A stretch of 64,000 bases of DNA from CG2-30-44-17 sp964344725 (GTDB lineage: Bacteria; Patescibacteriota; Gracilibacteria; UBA1369; UBA12470): assembly GCA_964344725.1 (NCBI GenBank), contig CAYFOI010000001.1, positions 72,500 to 136,499 on the forward strand, in the 5' to 3' direction. Positions within the stretch are counted from its first letter, which is position 1; each line of letters begins with the position of its first letter. Shown here piece by piece: positions 1 to 8,940 of this stretch. The translations under genes were made by a program, and so were the position numbers. The notes beneath the pieces are model-generated. The model did no database searches and had not been told where the DNA came from. It saw only the letters and a list, made by a program, of their open reading frames with translations.

Positions 1-377
1 TGAAATCAATGATGAATGCCGTAAAAATACCTCCCAAAAAGCTCAAAATAGACTGCGAAATAACGCCTCAGGAACTATCTCAGAGCTTCCTGCAAGCATT
101 AGATGCATTGAAGCCATTTGGAGAAGGGAATGAGCCACCAGTTTTTTTGATGAAGAATATAGAGATCATAGATATAAAAATGGTAGGCACAGAAGAAAAT
201 CATATGAAATTGAGCTGTAAATTTGGTAATAAACAAATCTCAGGCATCAAATTCAACGCTAAAAATGAAATCCCGCGGGAATTAACAAAAAGAGCTAACA
301 TAGCAGGCAAGCTGAAAAAAGACTCCTATGCTAAAACAGGATATAGCTTGTTAATATCAGATGTAGAGCCTTGTTAA
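1..377 (+). CDS. recJ: Single-stranded-DNA exonuclease RecJ, C-terminal part (partial)
   Basis: The gene enters from the left edge, and the reading frame is open from base 3 to the TAA at 375-377. About 124 residues are visible. They match the end of RecJ: the segment 'ALDALKPFGEGNEPPVF' is the conserved RecJ signature that precedes the C-terminal OB-type domain. RecJ is a 5'-3' ssDNA exonuclease of the DHH family used in recombination and repair; the catalytic DHH/DHHA1 parts lie outside the window. The stop codon shares bases with the stop of the convergent gene on the other strand (TTAA). Confidence 0.85.
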   Translation, partial: KSMMNAVKIPPKKLKIDCEITPQELSQSFLQALDALKPFGEGNEPPVFLMKNIEIIDIKMVGTEENHMKLSCKFGNKQISGIKFNAKNEIPRELTKRANIAGKLKKDSYAKTGYSLLISDVEPC

Positions 378-1108
378 GCTGCGGCTCCAGCGGAGGCATT
401 CGCATCAGTTTCTCCATACACCCTCCTTGTTGGTGTCTGCTGCTGAGGCCATGGTCCGTATGTCTGAGATGGCATAACAGCTATAGTTTTAGGAACTGGT
501 ATCGTTGTAGGATGACCTTTCTCATCTAATACAGTTTCTTCTTCCCATGCGGTTGGAAAGCCTATCCCTGCAAGGATTCTTGTGCTTTCTTCCTGGTCAC
601 CATTAATTCCAGCAACGATAGCTCTAACTGTAGCCATTACAATATCTACAACTACTAAGGCCGACTCTTTGTCATCAATATCAACCTCACGCATTAAAGG
701 ACTCGTTGCAAGTTCGTCAGCAATGCGACACCTTAGCACTTTAGCGAAATTACTAACCGGATTACCACTTTCATCTAAATCTTCTGCACGTAATTGCGCA
801 GCTTTAATCAAAGCTGGATGTAAGTAATCACGCCTAACTACAGCATAACTAGGACGACCTGCAGTCCTATCAATTTTGATATCATCATGATCAAAGGCAT
901 TTTTTATAAGTCCAGCAATTTCAGAAGATCTCTGCTCAAGAGCTAACCTTATTTCATTCCGATCTCTAGTTTCACACCTTTCGTCAGCAACATCTACTCC
1001 TTTTTTACCAGAATAGCTCATGCCCCTCTCAGAACCATCAGGTAAAATTGCTACATTAGAGAATAAATCAAGCCTTTTATGTACTGGTTTTTCTGCCGAA
1101 GATGTCAT
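374..1108 (-). CDS. Hypothetical cytosolic protein, 244 aa
   Basis: I do not recognise this family. The protein has no signal peptide or membrane segment. It is rich in charged residues in the first 150 positions and ends in an Ala-rich tail (ASAGAAA). Residues about 40-75 and 80-110 look helical. The ATG at 1108 follows a good promoter (TTGACA-16-TATAAA), which supports the start. The N-terminal 'TSSAEKP' resembles the 'TSTAEKP' at the start of the frameshifted small gene at 20800, but no further similarity is evident. It is convergent with recJ and overlaps it by 4 bases. Confidence 0.6.
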   Translation of the reverse strand: MTSSAEKPVHKRLDLFSNVAILPDGSERGMSYSGKKGVDVADERCETRDRNEIRLALEQRSSEIAGLIKNAFDHDDIKIDRTAGRPSYAVVRRDYLHPALIKAAQLRAEDLDESGNPVSNFAKVLRCRIADELATSPLMREVDIDDKESALVVVDIVMATVRAIVAGINGDQEESTRILAGIGFPTAWEEETVLDEKGHPTTIPVPKTIAVMPSQTYGPWPQQQTPTRRVYGETDANASAGAAA

Positions 1109-1138
1109 GATTACAGCAATAATAACATAGACACTTAA

Positions 1139-1166
1139 TTTATACTAAAAACACATCCAGTGTCAA
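1139..1166 (-). promoter_or_regulatory. Predicted sigma70-type promoter for the 374-1108 gene
   Basis: Reading the minus strand, TTGACA (1161-1166) is followed after 16 bases by TATAAA (1139-1144). The -10 lies about 30 bases upstream of the ATG at 1108. Confidence 0.55.
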
Positions 1167-1255
1167 AGTATTTTCACAAAAATATTTAATAAAATACCCT
1201 TGCAATCGATTGCCCTCATGGTAAACTATCCAGCTAAAGAGCGATATCGCAAGTC

Positions 1256-1284
1256 TTGACCAACTCGTCAAAAAGATGTATAAT
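1256..1284 (+). promoter_or_regulatory. Predicted sigma70-type promoter for the DHH phosphoesterase gene
   Basis: TTGACC (1256-1261), a 17-base spacer, then a perfect TATAAT (1279-1284). It excludes the apparent upstream TTG start at 1256, because that TTG is the -35 box itself, and so places the true start at the ATG at 1340. Confidence 0.7.
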
Positions 1285-1339
1285 TATTCGAATACAGCAA
1301 ATCTCAAGCGATAATTCGCAAACTACAATCTGTAAACAT

Positions 1340-2851
1340 ATGCCAAGAGAAACATCAGAACAAATCATAAGCCTAATAGAAAAGAGTGAAAAAGTCCTAC
1401 TTTTGCCGTCCAGCCCGCCGGATGGAGATTCGCTAGGAGCAGCATTGTCGCTATATCTCGTACTCAAAAAACTAGGAAAAGAAGTGACGGTAATTTGTGC
1501 TGACCCTGTGCCAGATGCTCTCAAATTCTTGCCTACAATCGATGCAATATCCAAAAACTTCGGTGGTGCAGAAGATTTTGTTGTTACTCTAGACTGTACT
1601 GAGTCAGAAGTAGACACAATCAAATATCAAGTAGAGCAGAACAAGGTAAATATCATTATAACTCCGCGGAAAGGACGTTTTTCAGAGAAAGACGTGACTT
1701 TACACCACGGCGAATCGAAATACGATCTTATAATCACTGTAGATACAGGAGATTTGCAACAGCTTGGACATGTATACGAGGACAATCCGGAAATGTTCTA
1801 CTCTATACCTGTTATCAACATCGATCATCATTCTTCAAATAGCGAATTTGGACGTATCAATATGATTGATATCACAGCTTCTTCAACAACAGAGATTTTG
1901 GTCCCTGTTTTGGAAAAACTTGAAGAAAAAACTGGCCAAAAATTAATAGACCCAGACGTGGCCACGCTGCTTTTAGCAGGGATAATAACAGATACAGGAA
2001 GTTTTCAACACTCTAATACAACACCGCGAGCATTCGCAGTTGCAGCACACCTGCTCGATTTCGGTGCAAGACAGCAAGAGATCATCAAATATGTCTACAG
2101 AACGAAGAGTCTCTCAATGCTTAAATTGTGGGGCAAAGTGCTTTCTAAGATCAAATATGACGACGAACACAAGCTAGTATGGTCAACAATTACTCAAGAA
2201 GACCTGCAGACTACGGGTAGTACACCTGATGAATCAGCAGGAATAATAGATGAACTGCTTTCAAACGCTCCAGGAGCGCAAGTAGTTTTGCTTATAAAAG
2301 AAAAAAAACCAGGATTAGTATCCGTGAGCGTTAGAACTCCAAATAAAGGAGCAAATGCAAACGATATAGCTCAAACGTTTGGAGGCGGCGGACATCCAAA
2401 AGCTGCAGGATTTCGCGTGAAAGATATGGAATTTGGAGAAGCAGAAAGTTTTATAATCAAAAAAATCAAAGAATTTCAAAAAGGAACAGAAGGCGTATCA
2501 GCAGAACCACACATGCAACCGGCAGCAGTGGAATTGCCAGAAGTTGAAAATAAGCCAATAAATGTAGAAACTCAAAAAACACAGACAGTATCAGATTTAC
2601 GCAAAGATCCACTTGCAAACGTGCAATTTCAAAAACCAGAAGTAGTCCCAAAGGCTCAACCTGGCGGAGAGGACCTTCTACTTCAAGATTTTCGCAAGAG
2701 AAAACAAGAAAAACAAGATAACGAAGAAAGAGAAGAACGAATAAAAGACATGACCAAAAAGTTCTTCAGCGAACCAGATGAAAAAGAAGTCACAGTAGAA
2801 GACATGTTAAATCAGATCCAAGAAAACGACGAACAAAATCCTAGTCAATAA
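1340..2851 (+). CDS. DHH/DHHA1 family phosphoesterase (NrnA-like) with long charged C-terminal tail
   Basis: 503 aa from the ATG at 1340, chosen because a perfect promoter covers the upstream region. Visible motifs: PPDGDSLG (motif I, near residue 25), VDTGD (motif II), NIDHHSSN (the DHH motif), ITDTGSF, and GGGGHPKAAGF in the DHHA1 domain near residue 370. NrnA-type enzymes degrade short oligoribonucleotides (nanoRNA) and/or dephosphorylate pAp, using Mn2+. The position before motif I is normally His (H-x-x-PDGD) but is Ser here. About 115 residues after DHHA1 form a Lys/Glu/Gln-rich, probably disordered or coiled tail not found in ordinary NrnA. The exact substrate cannot be read from the sequence. 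Confidence 0.8.
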   Translation: MPRETSEQIISLIEKSEKVLLLPSSPPDGDSLGAALSLYLVLKKLGKEVTVICADPVPDALKFLPTIDAISKNFGGAEDFVVTLDCTESEVDTIKYQVEQNKVNIIITPRKGRFSEKDVTLHHGESKYDLIITVDTGDLQQLGHVYEDNPEMFYSIPVINIDHHSSNSEFGRINMIDITASSTTEILVPVLEKLEEKTGQKLIDPDVATLLLAGIITDTGSFQHSNTTPRAFAVAAHLLDFGARQQEIIKYVYRTKSLSMLKLWGKVLSKIKYDDEHKLVWSTITQEDLQTTGSTPDESAGIIDELLSNAPGAQVVLLIKEKKPGLVSVSVRTPNKGANANDIAQTFGGGGHPKAAGFRVKDMEFGEAESFIIKKIKEFQKGTEGVSAEPHMQPAAVELPEVENKPINVETQKTQTVSDLRKDPLANVQFQKPEVVPKAQPGGEDLLLQDFRKRKQEKQDNEEREERIKDMTKKFFSEPDEKEVTVEDMLNQIQENDEQNPSQ

Positions 2852-3581
2852 GATCTTCATCTATATCAAAATTAGACGACACATTTGTGACATCGTCGTC
2901 TTCATCAAGCGCCTCCATAAGCCTAAGAATCTTCTTAGCTTTTTCCTTGTCCTTGATCTTAACAGTGTCATTAGGGACAAAAGTAAGTTCTTGCGATTCA
3001 ACTTCAAGTCCGGCATCGCGCAAAGCTTTAGCAACATCGCCTAAATCAGAAGTCTCAGTGTAAACAGACATAATGCCGTCTTCGGACTCAATATCAGAAG
3101 CGCCGGCATCAATAGCCGTGAGTTCCAATTCGTCAGAATCATTATCGCCTATATTTACAACAACCAAACCCTTAGGTTGAAACATCCAAGCGACGCAACC
3201 ATTTTCTCCAAGGCTTCCTCCGTTTTTGGTGAGAATACTGCGTACATTTGAGACAGTGCGATTCTTGTTATCTGTAATACATTGAATATACAAAGCAACT
3301 CCAGCAGGTCCATAGCCTTCATAAGTGATCTCCATTAACTGAGCAGCATCTTTATCTGCACCAGAACCCTTCTTAATGGCACGTTCGATATTTGTATTAG
3401 GGGTGTTATCAGCTTTAGCGTTATCTATAGCCAGACGCAAAGCCGGATTCATATCAGGATCGCCACCGTTCTTGGCAGCTATTTGAATAAGTTTTGCATG
3501 TTTTGTGAAAATTTTCCCCCTTTTGGCGTCGGCAGCACCTTTTTTATGTTTAATCGAATGCCATTTACTGTGTCCGGACAT
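2841..3581 (-). CDS. yebC: YebC/PmpR family protein (transcription or translation regulator)
   Basis: 246 aa, full length for the family. The N-terminus 'MSGHSKWHSIKHKKGAADA' is diagnostic, followed by 'RGKIFTKHAKLIQIAAKNGG' and the acidic C-terminal domain. YebC proteins are described as DNA-binding regulators; some members act at ribosomes to relieve stalling at proline-rich stretches. The gene lies 20 bases downstream of the malic enzyme gene on the same strand and probably shares its transcript. Its end overlaps the end of the convergent DHH gene by 11 bases. Confidence 0.93.
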   Translation of the reverse strand: MSGHSKWHSIKHKKGAADAKRGKIFTKHAKLIQIAAKNGGDPDMNPALRLAIDNAKADNTPNTNIERAIKKGSGADKDAAQLMEITYEGYGPAGVALYIQCITDNKNRTVSNVRSILTKNGGSLGENGCVAWMFQPKGLVVVNIGDNDSDELELTAIDAGASDIESEDGIMSVYTETSDLGDVAKALRDAGLEVESQELTFVPNDTVKIKDKEKAKKILRLMEALDEDDDVTNVSSNFDIDEDLID

Positions 3582-3601
3582 AGTTTTGAGCTAAAAAAAT
3601 A

Positions 3602-4723
3602 CTATTTGATGGAGCTTGCGACAGCATCAGCAACTCCATCATCAAAAATTGACGGAATGATTCTATCGGAAGTAGGCTCTTTTATCAAATTAGCAAGTGC
3701 TTCAGCAGCAGCAATTTTCATATCATCTGTAATCGAGCCAACTCGATTATCGAGAGCTCCACGAAAAACCCCAGGAAAGGCGAGAGCATTGTTAACTTGG
3801 TTTGGATAATCACTACGACCTGTAGCAATCACCTTAGCTCCAGCCGAAAGAGCATCTTCAGGAGTGATTTCTGGATCAGGATTCGACATAGCGAAGATAA
3901 TAGGATCTGTCGCCATAGAAGAAACCATCTCTTTTGTGACAATGCCAGGAGCAGATATCCCAATGAATACATCTGCATCTACCAGAACATCGGATAATGA
4001 TCCAACTTGTCCACCAACGAGTTTCACAAGATCTCCCTTAGACTCATTCATCCGGTCGCGTCCTTCATGCAAAGCTCCTTGGCTATCACAAACAACAATA
4101 TGGTGAAACCCATACTTATAAAGTAATTTCGCAATAGCAACTCCAGCAGCACCAGCACCACTCATGACAATTTTCGGATTTTCACGAGGTGCAACTTTAA
4201 GCGCATTAATTAGCCCAGCCAAAACAACTATGGCAGTACCATGCTGATCGTCATGAAAAACAGGTATAGATAGCTCGTCATCAAGTCTCTTCTCAATCTC
4301 AAAACATCTCGGTGCAGATATGTCCTCAAGATTAATTCCCCCAAACTGTGGAGCAATATTTTTCACAGTCTTGATGATCTCTTCAGTATCCTGTGTGTCC
4401 AAACAAATAGGAATCGCATCAATCCCTCCAAATTTCTTAAATAGCAGAGATTTTCCTTCCATAACAGGGAAACCAGCAAGTCCACCGATATTTCCGAGAC
4501 CAAGAACAGCACTGCCGTCAGTTATAACGGCAACCATATTGCCTTTGGGAGTAAGCGCATAAGCCTCCCCTTGATCTTGAAAAATAGCACGACAAGGCTC
4601 AGCTACACCAGGAGTATAATGAGTACTAAGTCCATCTTGGTCATCAACAGAAACTTTGAAAGAGACTTCCATCTTACCTTTGTGCTTGCGGTGTTCATCT
4701 AAAGATTTATCTTCGTAAGTCAT
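3602..4723 (-). CDS. NAD(P)-dependent malic enzyme
   Basis: 373 aa. Oxidatively decarboxylates malate to pyruvate, CO2 and NAD(P)H. Seen: 'STHYTPGVAEPCRAI' (substrate-site Tyr region near residue 36), 'VITDGSAVLGLGNIG', 'PVFHDDQHGTAIV' (metal site) and the Rossmann segment 'VMSGAGAAGVAIAKLLYKYG', ending with 'ATGRSDYPNQVNNALAFPG'. This is the short bacterial form without a phosphotransacetylase domain. It probably heads a two-gene unit with yebC. It would supply pyruvate, the precursor used by the acetolactate synthase encoded further along. Confidence 0.93.
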   Translation of the reverse strand: MTYEDKSLDEHRKHKGKMEVSFKVSVDDQDGLSTHYTPGVAEPCRAIFQDQGEAYALTPKGNMVAVITDGSAVLGLGNIGGLAGFPVMEGKSLLFKKFGGIDAIPICLDTQDTEEIIKTVKNIAPQFGGINLEDISAPRCFEIEKRLDDELSIPVFHDDQHGTAIVVLAGLINALKVAPRENPKIVMSGAGAAGVAIAKLLYKYGFHHIVVCDSQGALHEGRDRMNESKGDLVKLVGGQVGSLSDVLVDADVFIGISAPGIVTKEMVSSMATDPIIFAMSNPDPEITPEDALSAGAKVIATGRSDYPNQVNNALAFPGVFRGALDNRVGSITDDMKIAAAEALANLIKEPTSDRIIPSIFDDGVADAVASSIK

Positions 4724-4725
4724 AA

Positions 4726-4756
4726 ATATTAAAAATTATTAACTACAGGTGTAGTT
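4726..4756 (-). terminator. Possible intrinsic terminator after the small lipoprotein gene
   Basis: A 6-bp hairpin AACTAC/GTAGTT (4741-4756) is followed on the minus strand by an A/T-rich run containing five T. It sits between the small lipoprotein gene and the malic enzyme gene. The stem is short, so this is tentative. Confidence 0.4.
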
Positions 4757-4782
4757 ATAGCATCAATTGGCTGATCTCGGAA

Positions 4783-4977
4783 CTAAAACTGCCCCATAAG
4801 ATTATCAACAGCATTCGCAGTAACAGCATCATTAATCTCCCATCCGGTGTTGTAGAAATCTTCCGGCTCCTTAGGCTCTTCTAAAGAAGGTGAAACAGGC
4901 GCATTCATATCGTAATCGCCAGTACAACCGACTAAAGGAAGGATGAACAAAATGATGAATAGTACTTTCTTGAACAT
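4783..4977 (-). CDS. Small putative lipoprotein, 64 aa
   Basis: A lipoprotein signal peptide occupies residues 1-18, with the lipobox LVGC and the lipidated Cys near residue 18. The mature part is short, acidic and Pro/Glu-rich (SLEEPKEPEDF). No family is recognisable. It lies downstream of the SLH-protein gene on the same strand, with a CTA-rich repeat between them. Confidence 0.6.
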   Translation of the reverse strand: MFKKVLFIILFILPLVGCTGDYDMNAPVSPSLEEPKEPEDFYNTGWEINDAVTANAVDNLMGQF

Positions 4978-5032
4978 ATGGAATTTAACAAAAGGCAGAT
5001 ATTATAGGGCTAAACTCAAAAAAGGCAAGTGT

Positions 5033-5141
5033 TGTTAACTAATAACTAATAACTAACAACTAATAACTAATAACTAACAACTAATAACTAATAACCACCA
5101 CTACATACTACGGATTACGGATTAAGTACTACGTACTACCA
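5033..5141. repeat. CTA/TAAC-rich short-unit repeat array
   Basis: Tandem imperfect copies of 'actaataactaacaa' run from about 5033 to 5095. They are followed by the motif 'tactacggattacg' and its variants up to the stop codon of the SLH gene (CTA at 5142-5144, read as TAG on the minus strand). The same motif recurs near 6920-6960, 13685-13715 and 41940-41970. Confidence 0.75.
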
Positions 5142-6470
5142 CTAAAACGCCGTCGTCTGTCCGTCAGCAATATCGAGAATCATATCAAAAGATCTCTCAT
5201 ACTTAATAGTAACATCAGCTCCAGCACTGTAATAGTAGTCGACAGGGCCAGTACCAACGCCGATTGTATCAGTTTCAATCAAATATCTATCGTCAAATAA
5301 CGACAAAACATAAGTCCCCATATCCTCAGACATAATAAGCGAACGAGCCTCCTCTAAGATCTCATCCCAGTCAGTCGTTGTGGTAACAGCATCCTCAACA
5401 TAAGTGGCACTAACTTCGAGGAAATAAATTTGTTTATGCGAATGCTCAGCCAGCGCGCCATCGCCATAACTACCATGCATTGTAAGAACATCACCACTTT
5501 CTAAATACACATACATATCGAGAACAGGCTCAACATCATCAGATATATAAACTTGCAAAGCCGATAGTCCGTTAACATTAAGCTCGGTAAAAGAAGCTCC
5601 ATCATAGTCCATCATATCCATAACATCATCAAAAAACTCTCCCGAGGACAAGCCTTCATCGTTACTGTGAACAAACAGACTAACGCTAGCTGAATTAGGA
5701 TATTGCCTATCCCAACCAGCTTGATTATTCCCTTCATCTTTGTTCCAAAGGACAACACCACCATCTGAGCTAGAGACTACCTGCCAATCATAAGGATACT
5801 GAACTTCGTAACCTTGCTCGTTTTGATAAGATTGCCAATTTAAACTTATATCAAATTCAGAAAGCCCATAATCCTGCACATACATAAATCGATATACGAT
5901 CTCCGAAAGCTCCGCACGACTCAAAGTCTGAGCCGGATAAAGAAGACCATCATCTTCTGGCTCAATCAGGTTGAAGTCTTTCGCATAAGCAACGTATTCT
6001 GCAAACCAGACATCAGCAGAAACATCTTCGTATGGATCCGACATACCCTCATAATCAAGCTCAGTTCCAGCAGCCAAAGTTAGCATTTTGAGAGCCTCTG
6101 CCAGATTAACAGTTTGATCAGGCGCAAAAGTAGAGTCGCTATACCCAGAAACAATCCCCATATCATAAGCTGTATTTATATAAGGCAAATACCACGCGTC
6201 ATTTGTAAGATCGGAAAAAGGCAACTCGTAAGTATCAAGTTCAGGAGAATCTACTCCAGCCCCGGAAAGTATGATTTTTAAAGCCTCCGCTCTGTTTATA
6301 TCCTGATCTGGCATGAAAGTTCCATCATCATAACCACTAATAATGCCGTTAGATTCAAGATAAGAAATAGCAGCATAATATCGATATCCTTCCGAGACAT
6401 CTGAAAAACTTGCCATAGCAAGCGAAGACCCGAAGAGAACCAAGATAAGTGAAGTAAATATCTTTTTCAT
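5142..6470 (-). CDS. Secreted SLH-domain protein, 442 aa
   Basis: A signal peptide (residues 1-20, ending SLAMA) is followed by three S-layer homology motifs at about residues 22-70, 85-133 and 145-192. Typical elements are 'ISGYDDGTFMPDQDINRAEAL', here spanning two lines of the motif, and 'VSGYSDSTFAPD'. SLH modules anchor proteins to pyruvylated secondary cell-wall polysaccharide. The remaining ~240 residues are acidic with no recognised domain; 'GYEVQYPYDWQV' resembles the start of PsbP-like or DUF1795-like beta-sheet domains, which is weak. The stop codon lies at the edge of a CTA-type repeat. A CsaB-like pyruvyltransferase that could modify the anchor polymer is encoded at 52996. Confidence 0.85.
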   Translation of the reverse strand: MKKIFTSLILVLFGSSLAMASFSDVSEGYRYYAAISYLESNGIISGYDDGTFMPDQDINRAEALKIILSGAGVDSPELDTYELPFSDLTNDAWYLPYINTAYDMGIVSGYSDSTFAPDQTVNLAEALKMLTLAAGTELDYEGMSDPYEDVSADVWFAEYVAYAKDFNLIEPEDDGLLYPAQTLSRAELSEIVYRFMYVQDYGLSEFDISLNWQSYQNEQGYEVQYPYDWQVVSSSDGGVVLWNKDEGNNQAGWDRQYPNSASVSLFVHSNDEGLSSGEFFDDVMDMMDYDGASFTELNVNGLSALQVYISDDVEPVLDMYVYLESGDVLTMHGSYGDGALAEHSHKQIYFLEVSATYVEDAVTTTTDWDEILEEARSLIMSEDMGTYVLSLFDDRYLIETDTIGVGTGPVDYYYSAGADVTIKYERSFDMILDIADGQTTAF

Positions 6471-6500
6471 AGTTTTATTTTAATTTTTTATAAGAGAAAT

Positions 6501-6854
6501 CTACTCTCCCGAAGAAACTACTTCGGGTACAGGGCATCCAGCAGCTTCTCCAAGCTCTTCAAAGGTTTGAACACCCATATCAAGAAGCTCACCATTCATA
6601 TGCCAAGTAGGATAACCAATGACACCTGCCTCAGAACACTCTTCAGAATGGAAGTCACAATTTACAAAAGTAATATATTCAAAATCATCCCCAAACATTT
6701 CTTTTTGATTACTGCAATGTCCACACCAGTCAGTTCCATAAAAAACCAAGCCAGCATCAGTGAGACATTTTGCAAACTGCTTGTATGGGCCACCACAACC
6801 AGCAATAAAAAGTAGACAGTAAACTGTAAAGAGTAGAATTGCGATCTTTTTCAT
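6501..6854 (-). CDS. Thioredoxin-like lipoprotein with CGHC active site
   Basis: 117 aa. A lipoprotein signal with lipobox IAGC (Cys near residue 20) is followed by a single thioredoxin-fold domain with 'YGTDWCGHCSNQKEMF'. The CGHC motif is typical of protein-disulfide-isomerase-like oxidants, and 'IGYPTWHMNGE' contains the cis-Pro. The domain resembles the thioredoxin-like module often fused to VKOR enzymes. It probably works outside the membrane on disulfides of exported Cys-containing proteins. It lies directly upstream of the SLH gene on the same strand. Confidence 0.8.
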   Translation of the reverse strand: MKKIAILLFTVYCLLFIAGCGGPYKQFAKCLTDAGLVFYGTDWCGHCSNQKEMFGDDFEYITFVNCDFHSEECSEAGVIGYPTWHMNGELLDMGVQTFEELGEAAGCPVPEVVSSGE

Positions 6855-6862
6855 GTTGTTTT

Positions 6863-6961
6863 TTGTTAGAATTCTAGAATTTTAGAGTTTTAGACCATCA
6901 CCACCTACTACTGACTACCCACTACACTACGTACTACGGATTACGGATTACGTACTACCAA
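6863..6961. repeat. Intergenic repeats: TAGAATTCTAG-type and CTAC-type
   Basis: 6863-6892 contains 'tagaattctagaatttt', also seen near 27360-27395. 6893-6961 carries CTA-rich units and the 'ctacgtactacggattacg' motif. The following bases supply the TAG stop of hisS (CTA at 6962-6964). Confidence 0.7.
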
Positions 6962-8305
6962 CTAGTAAACAATCTCCCCAGGTGAATACGTATCCAAGTT
7001 CTCTTCGCCAATCAATTTGATAACTTCTTCAACGGTTTGATCAAAAGGAACAGTTTTCTGCTGACCTTTCTCCATGTCGCGGATGATAATTACACCTTCA
7101 CGGACCTCTGTTATTCCCATAATGAGAGTGTAAGGTACTTTGAACTTATCGGCCAAACGTAACTGGGCTTTCATACTTGCTTTTCCAAGAGCACCAACAG
7201 TTTTCACACCTCGATCACGCAGTTTATTCATAAGAGGAAGACATTTCTTTTTAGCTTCGTCACCGAGCTGAGCAACGAAAATATGAATATCATCTTTAGA
7301 AGGAACTATCACGTTTTCACGTTTCATATTCATAATAATTCTCTCAATCCCAGCAGCATAGCCAGACCCTGGAGTAGGTTGGCCACCCATAAGTTCAATT
7401 AGACCATCATATCTGCCACCACCACCAATAGCATTCTGAGCACCTTGAGTCTTATCCCAGAATTCAAAAACAGTTCCAGTATAATAATCAAGGCCTCGAA
7501 CTAGCTTCGAATTCTCGACATACTCTATTTCTAATTCATCAAGAAAACTTTTAAGCTTAGTATGGAAATCCACACAATCATCACACCTGTACTGATCAAA
7601 TTTAGGGGCTAATTCTGCAAGAATTTGGCAATCTTCTTCTTTGCAGTCAAGAAGCCTAAGCGGATTACTATGTAGCCTCTCTTGGCAATTGTCACAAAGT
7701 GATCTCTCTTTACCAACATAAAAATTTACAAGATCTTCCTTGTACTTCGTACGACATTTCGGACAACCGATATTATTAAGCTGAATTGTAAAAAGATGAG
7801 CTACGCCAAGATCCTCGTTGATTCTGTTAGCAATATCAATTATTTGAGCATCCAAAGCAGGATCACTCTCTCCAATTATTTCAAACCCAATCTGCCAAAA
7901 CTGGCGATAACGACCTTTTTGAGGTTTGTCATAACGGAAGTGAGGCTCAATATAATAAAGCTGTACCGGCTGAGGCCACTCTTTCATCCCATGTTGAATA
8001 TAGGAACGAACAACACCAGCAGTACTCTCTGGTTTTAGGGTTAAACTGCGTTCGCCTTTGTCTTCAAATGTATACATCTCTTTACTAACAATATCTGTCG
8101 AATCACCAACACCACGTGCAAAAACCTCAGTGTTCTCAAAAATTGGAGTCGTAATACGTTTAAAACCAGCTTGCCTCGCACGATGACGAACAACCTTCTT
8201 GATAAAAGTAAAATACTCATGATCGTCAGGTAATAAATCATGAGCTCCGACAGGTGTTTGTAACTTTTGTTTTTTTGTCTTCTCTTCGCCAGTATCTTCA
8301 GACAT
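6962..8305 (-). CDS. hisS: Histidyl-tRNA synthetase
   Basis: 447 aa, class II aaRS charging tRNA-His. Motif 1 region 'FKRITTPIFENTEVFARGVG', motif 2 'FRYDKPQKGRYRQFWQIGFE', and the His-binding signature 'LVRGLDYYTGTVFEF' are all present, with motif 3 'GGGGRYDGL'. An insertion at about residues 185-230 has two Cys pairs (CPKC, CDNC) plus CKEEDC, suggesting a small zinc-binding module found in some HisRS. The C-terminal anticodon-binding domain is intact. It ends inside a CTA repeat. Confidence 0.96.
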   Translation of the reverse strand: MSEDTGEEKTKKQKLQTPVGAHDLLPDDHEYFTFIKKVVRHRARQAGFKRITTPIFENTEVFARGVGDSTDIVSKEMYTFEDKGERSLTLKPESTAGVVRSYIQHGMKEWPQPVQLYYIEPHFRYDKPQKGRYRQFWQIGFEIIGESDPALDAQIIDIANRINEDLGVAHLFTIQLNNIGCPKCRTKYKEDLVNFYVGKERSLCDNCQERLHSNPLRLLDCKEEDCQILAELAPKFDQYRCDDCVDFHTKLKSFLDELEIEYVENSKLVRGLDYYTGTVFEFWDKTQGAQNAIGGGGRYDGLIELMGGQPTPGSGYAAGIERIIMNMKRENVIVPSKDDIHIFVAQLGDEAKKKCLPLMNKLRDRGVKTVGALGKASMKAQLRLADKFKVPYTLIMGITEVREGVIIIRDMEKGQQKTVPFDQTVEEVIKLIGEENLDTYSPGEIVY

Positions 8306-8391
8306 ATGTTTTCAGGTTTACGAAAATAAAGTGCAAAGTTAATTGTACCAGATCAAGGCTTTAAGTAAACCTGTTTTTGGCTTAGGAGAAA

Positions 8392-8913
8392 TCAGTCTAG
8401 CCAAAACTTTGACGGAAAAAGATAATTACGCATACCAATCTCCATAACGCCATTATATTTGTAAGATTTGCTTGGGGACAAAATCGTATCGATAAAAAGA
8501 CACTCGTGACCGGGAAGATCACCATAAAGAACATCATTATACAGTTCACATGAATATTCATCGTAATATATGCTACTTACTTCATCTGCCCATTCACCAC
8601 TTCCGTCAGATTCATCATAGCAATTGATTTGAAAGATGCCATGATCGTCATCATAAGTATAGTTCGTACAAACATCATCCCAATGTAGAGAATAAATGTA
8701 TCCAGTATCATGACAATATACGCTACCGTTGTCAGCAACATCATAATCAGAACAATACTCATCCCAAGGTGGATCATAAGTGCCATCGCGGAGAATCAAC
8801 ATGCCAACAGGAGGATACCACCCATAAGCTCCATAACAGATAGACATTGACCCGAATACAGAAGTCATAATAATCAATGCTGAAAGAAGCCACTTAAGTT
8901 TATGGTTTCTCAT
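8392..8913 (-). CDS. Secreted Cys/Tyr/Asp-rich hypothetical protein, 173 aa
   Basis: A signal peptide spans about residues 1-28 (charged N-terminus, hydrophobic core, cut near 'CYGA'). The mature part has repeating Trp-Asp-x-x-Cys and Tyr/Asp-rich stretches (WDEYCSDYDV, WDDVCTNYTYDDDH). This is the same kind of composition as the 16-repeat lipoprotein at 54503-56329, although true homology is uncertain. No known family recognised. It is preceded on the same strand by tsaD with a short gap. Confidence 0.6.
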   Translation of the reverse strand: MRNHKLKWLLSALIIMTSVFGSMSICYGAYGWYPPVGMLILRDGTYDPPWDEYCSDYDVADNGSVYCHDTGYIYSLHWDDVCTNYTYDDDHGIFQINCYDESDGSGEWADEVSSIYYDEYSCELYNDVLYGDLPGHECLFIDTILSPSKSYKYNGVMEIGMRNYLFPSKFWLD

Positions 8914-8940
8914 TTGGAAAAAATTATAGAGTAGACATGT

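Noticed and set aside
1256..1339. TTG start of the DHH gene at 1256
   Set aside because: The TTG is the -35 box of a perfect-spacing promoter, so this stretch is not translated from there.
5033..5141. Possible CRISPR array
   Set aside because: Units are short, imperfect and contiguous, without unique spacers of constant length, and no cas genes are in the window.
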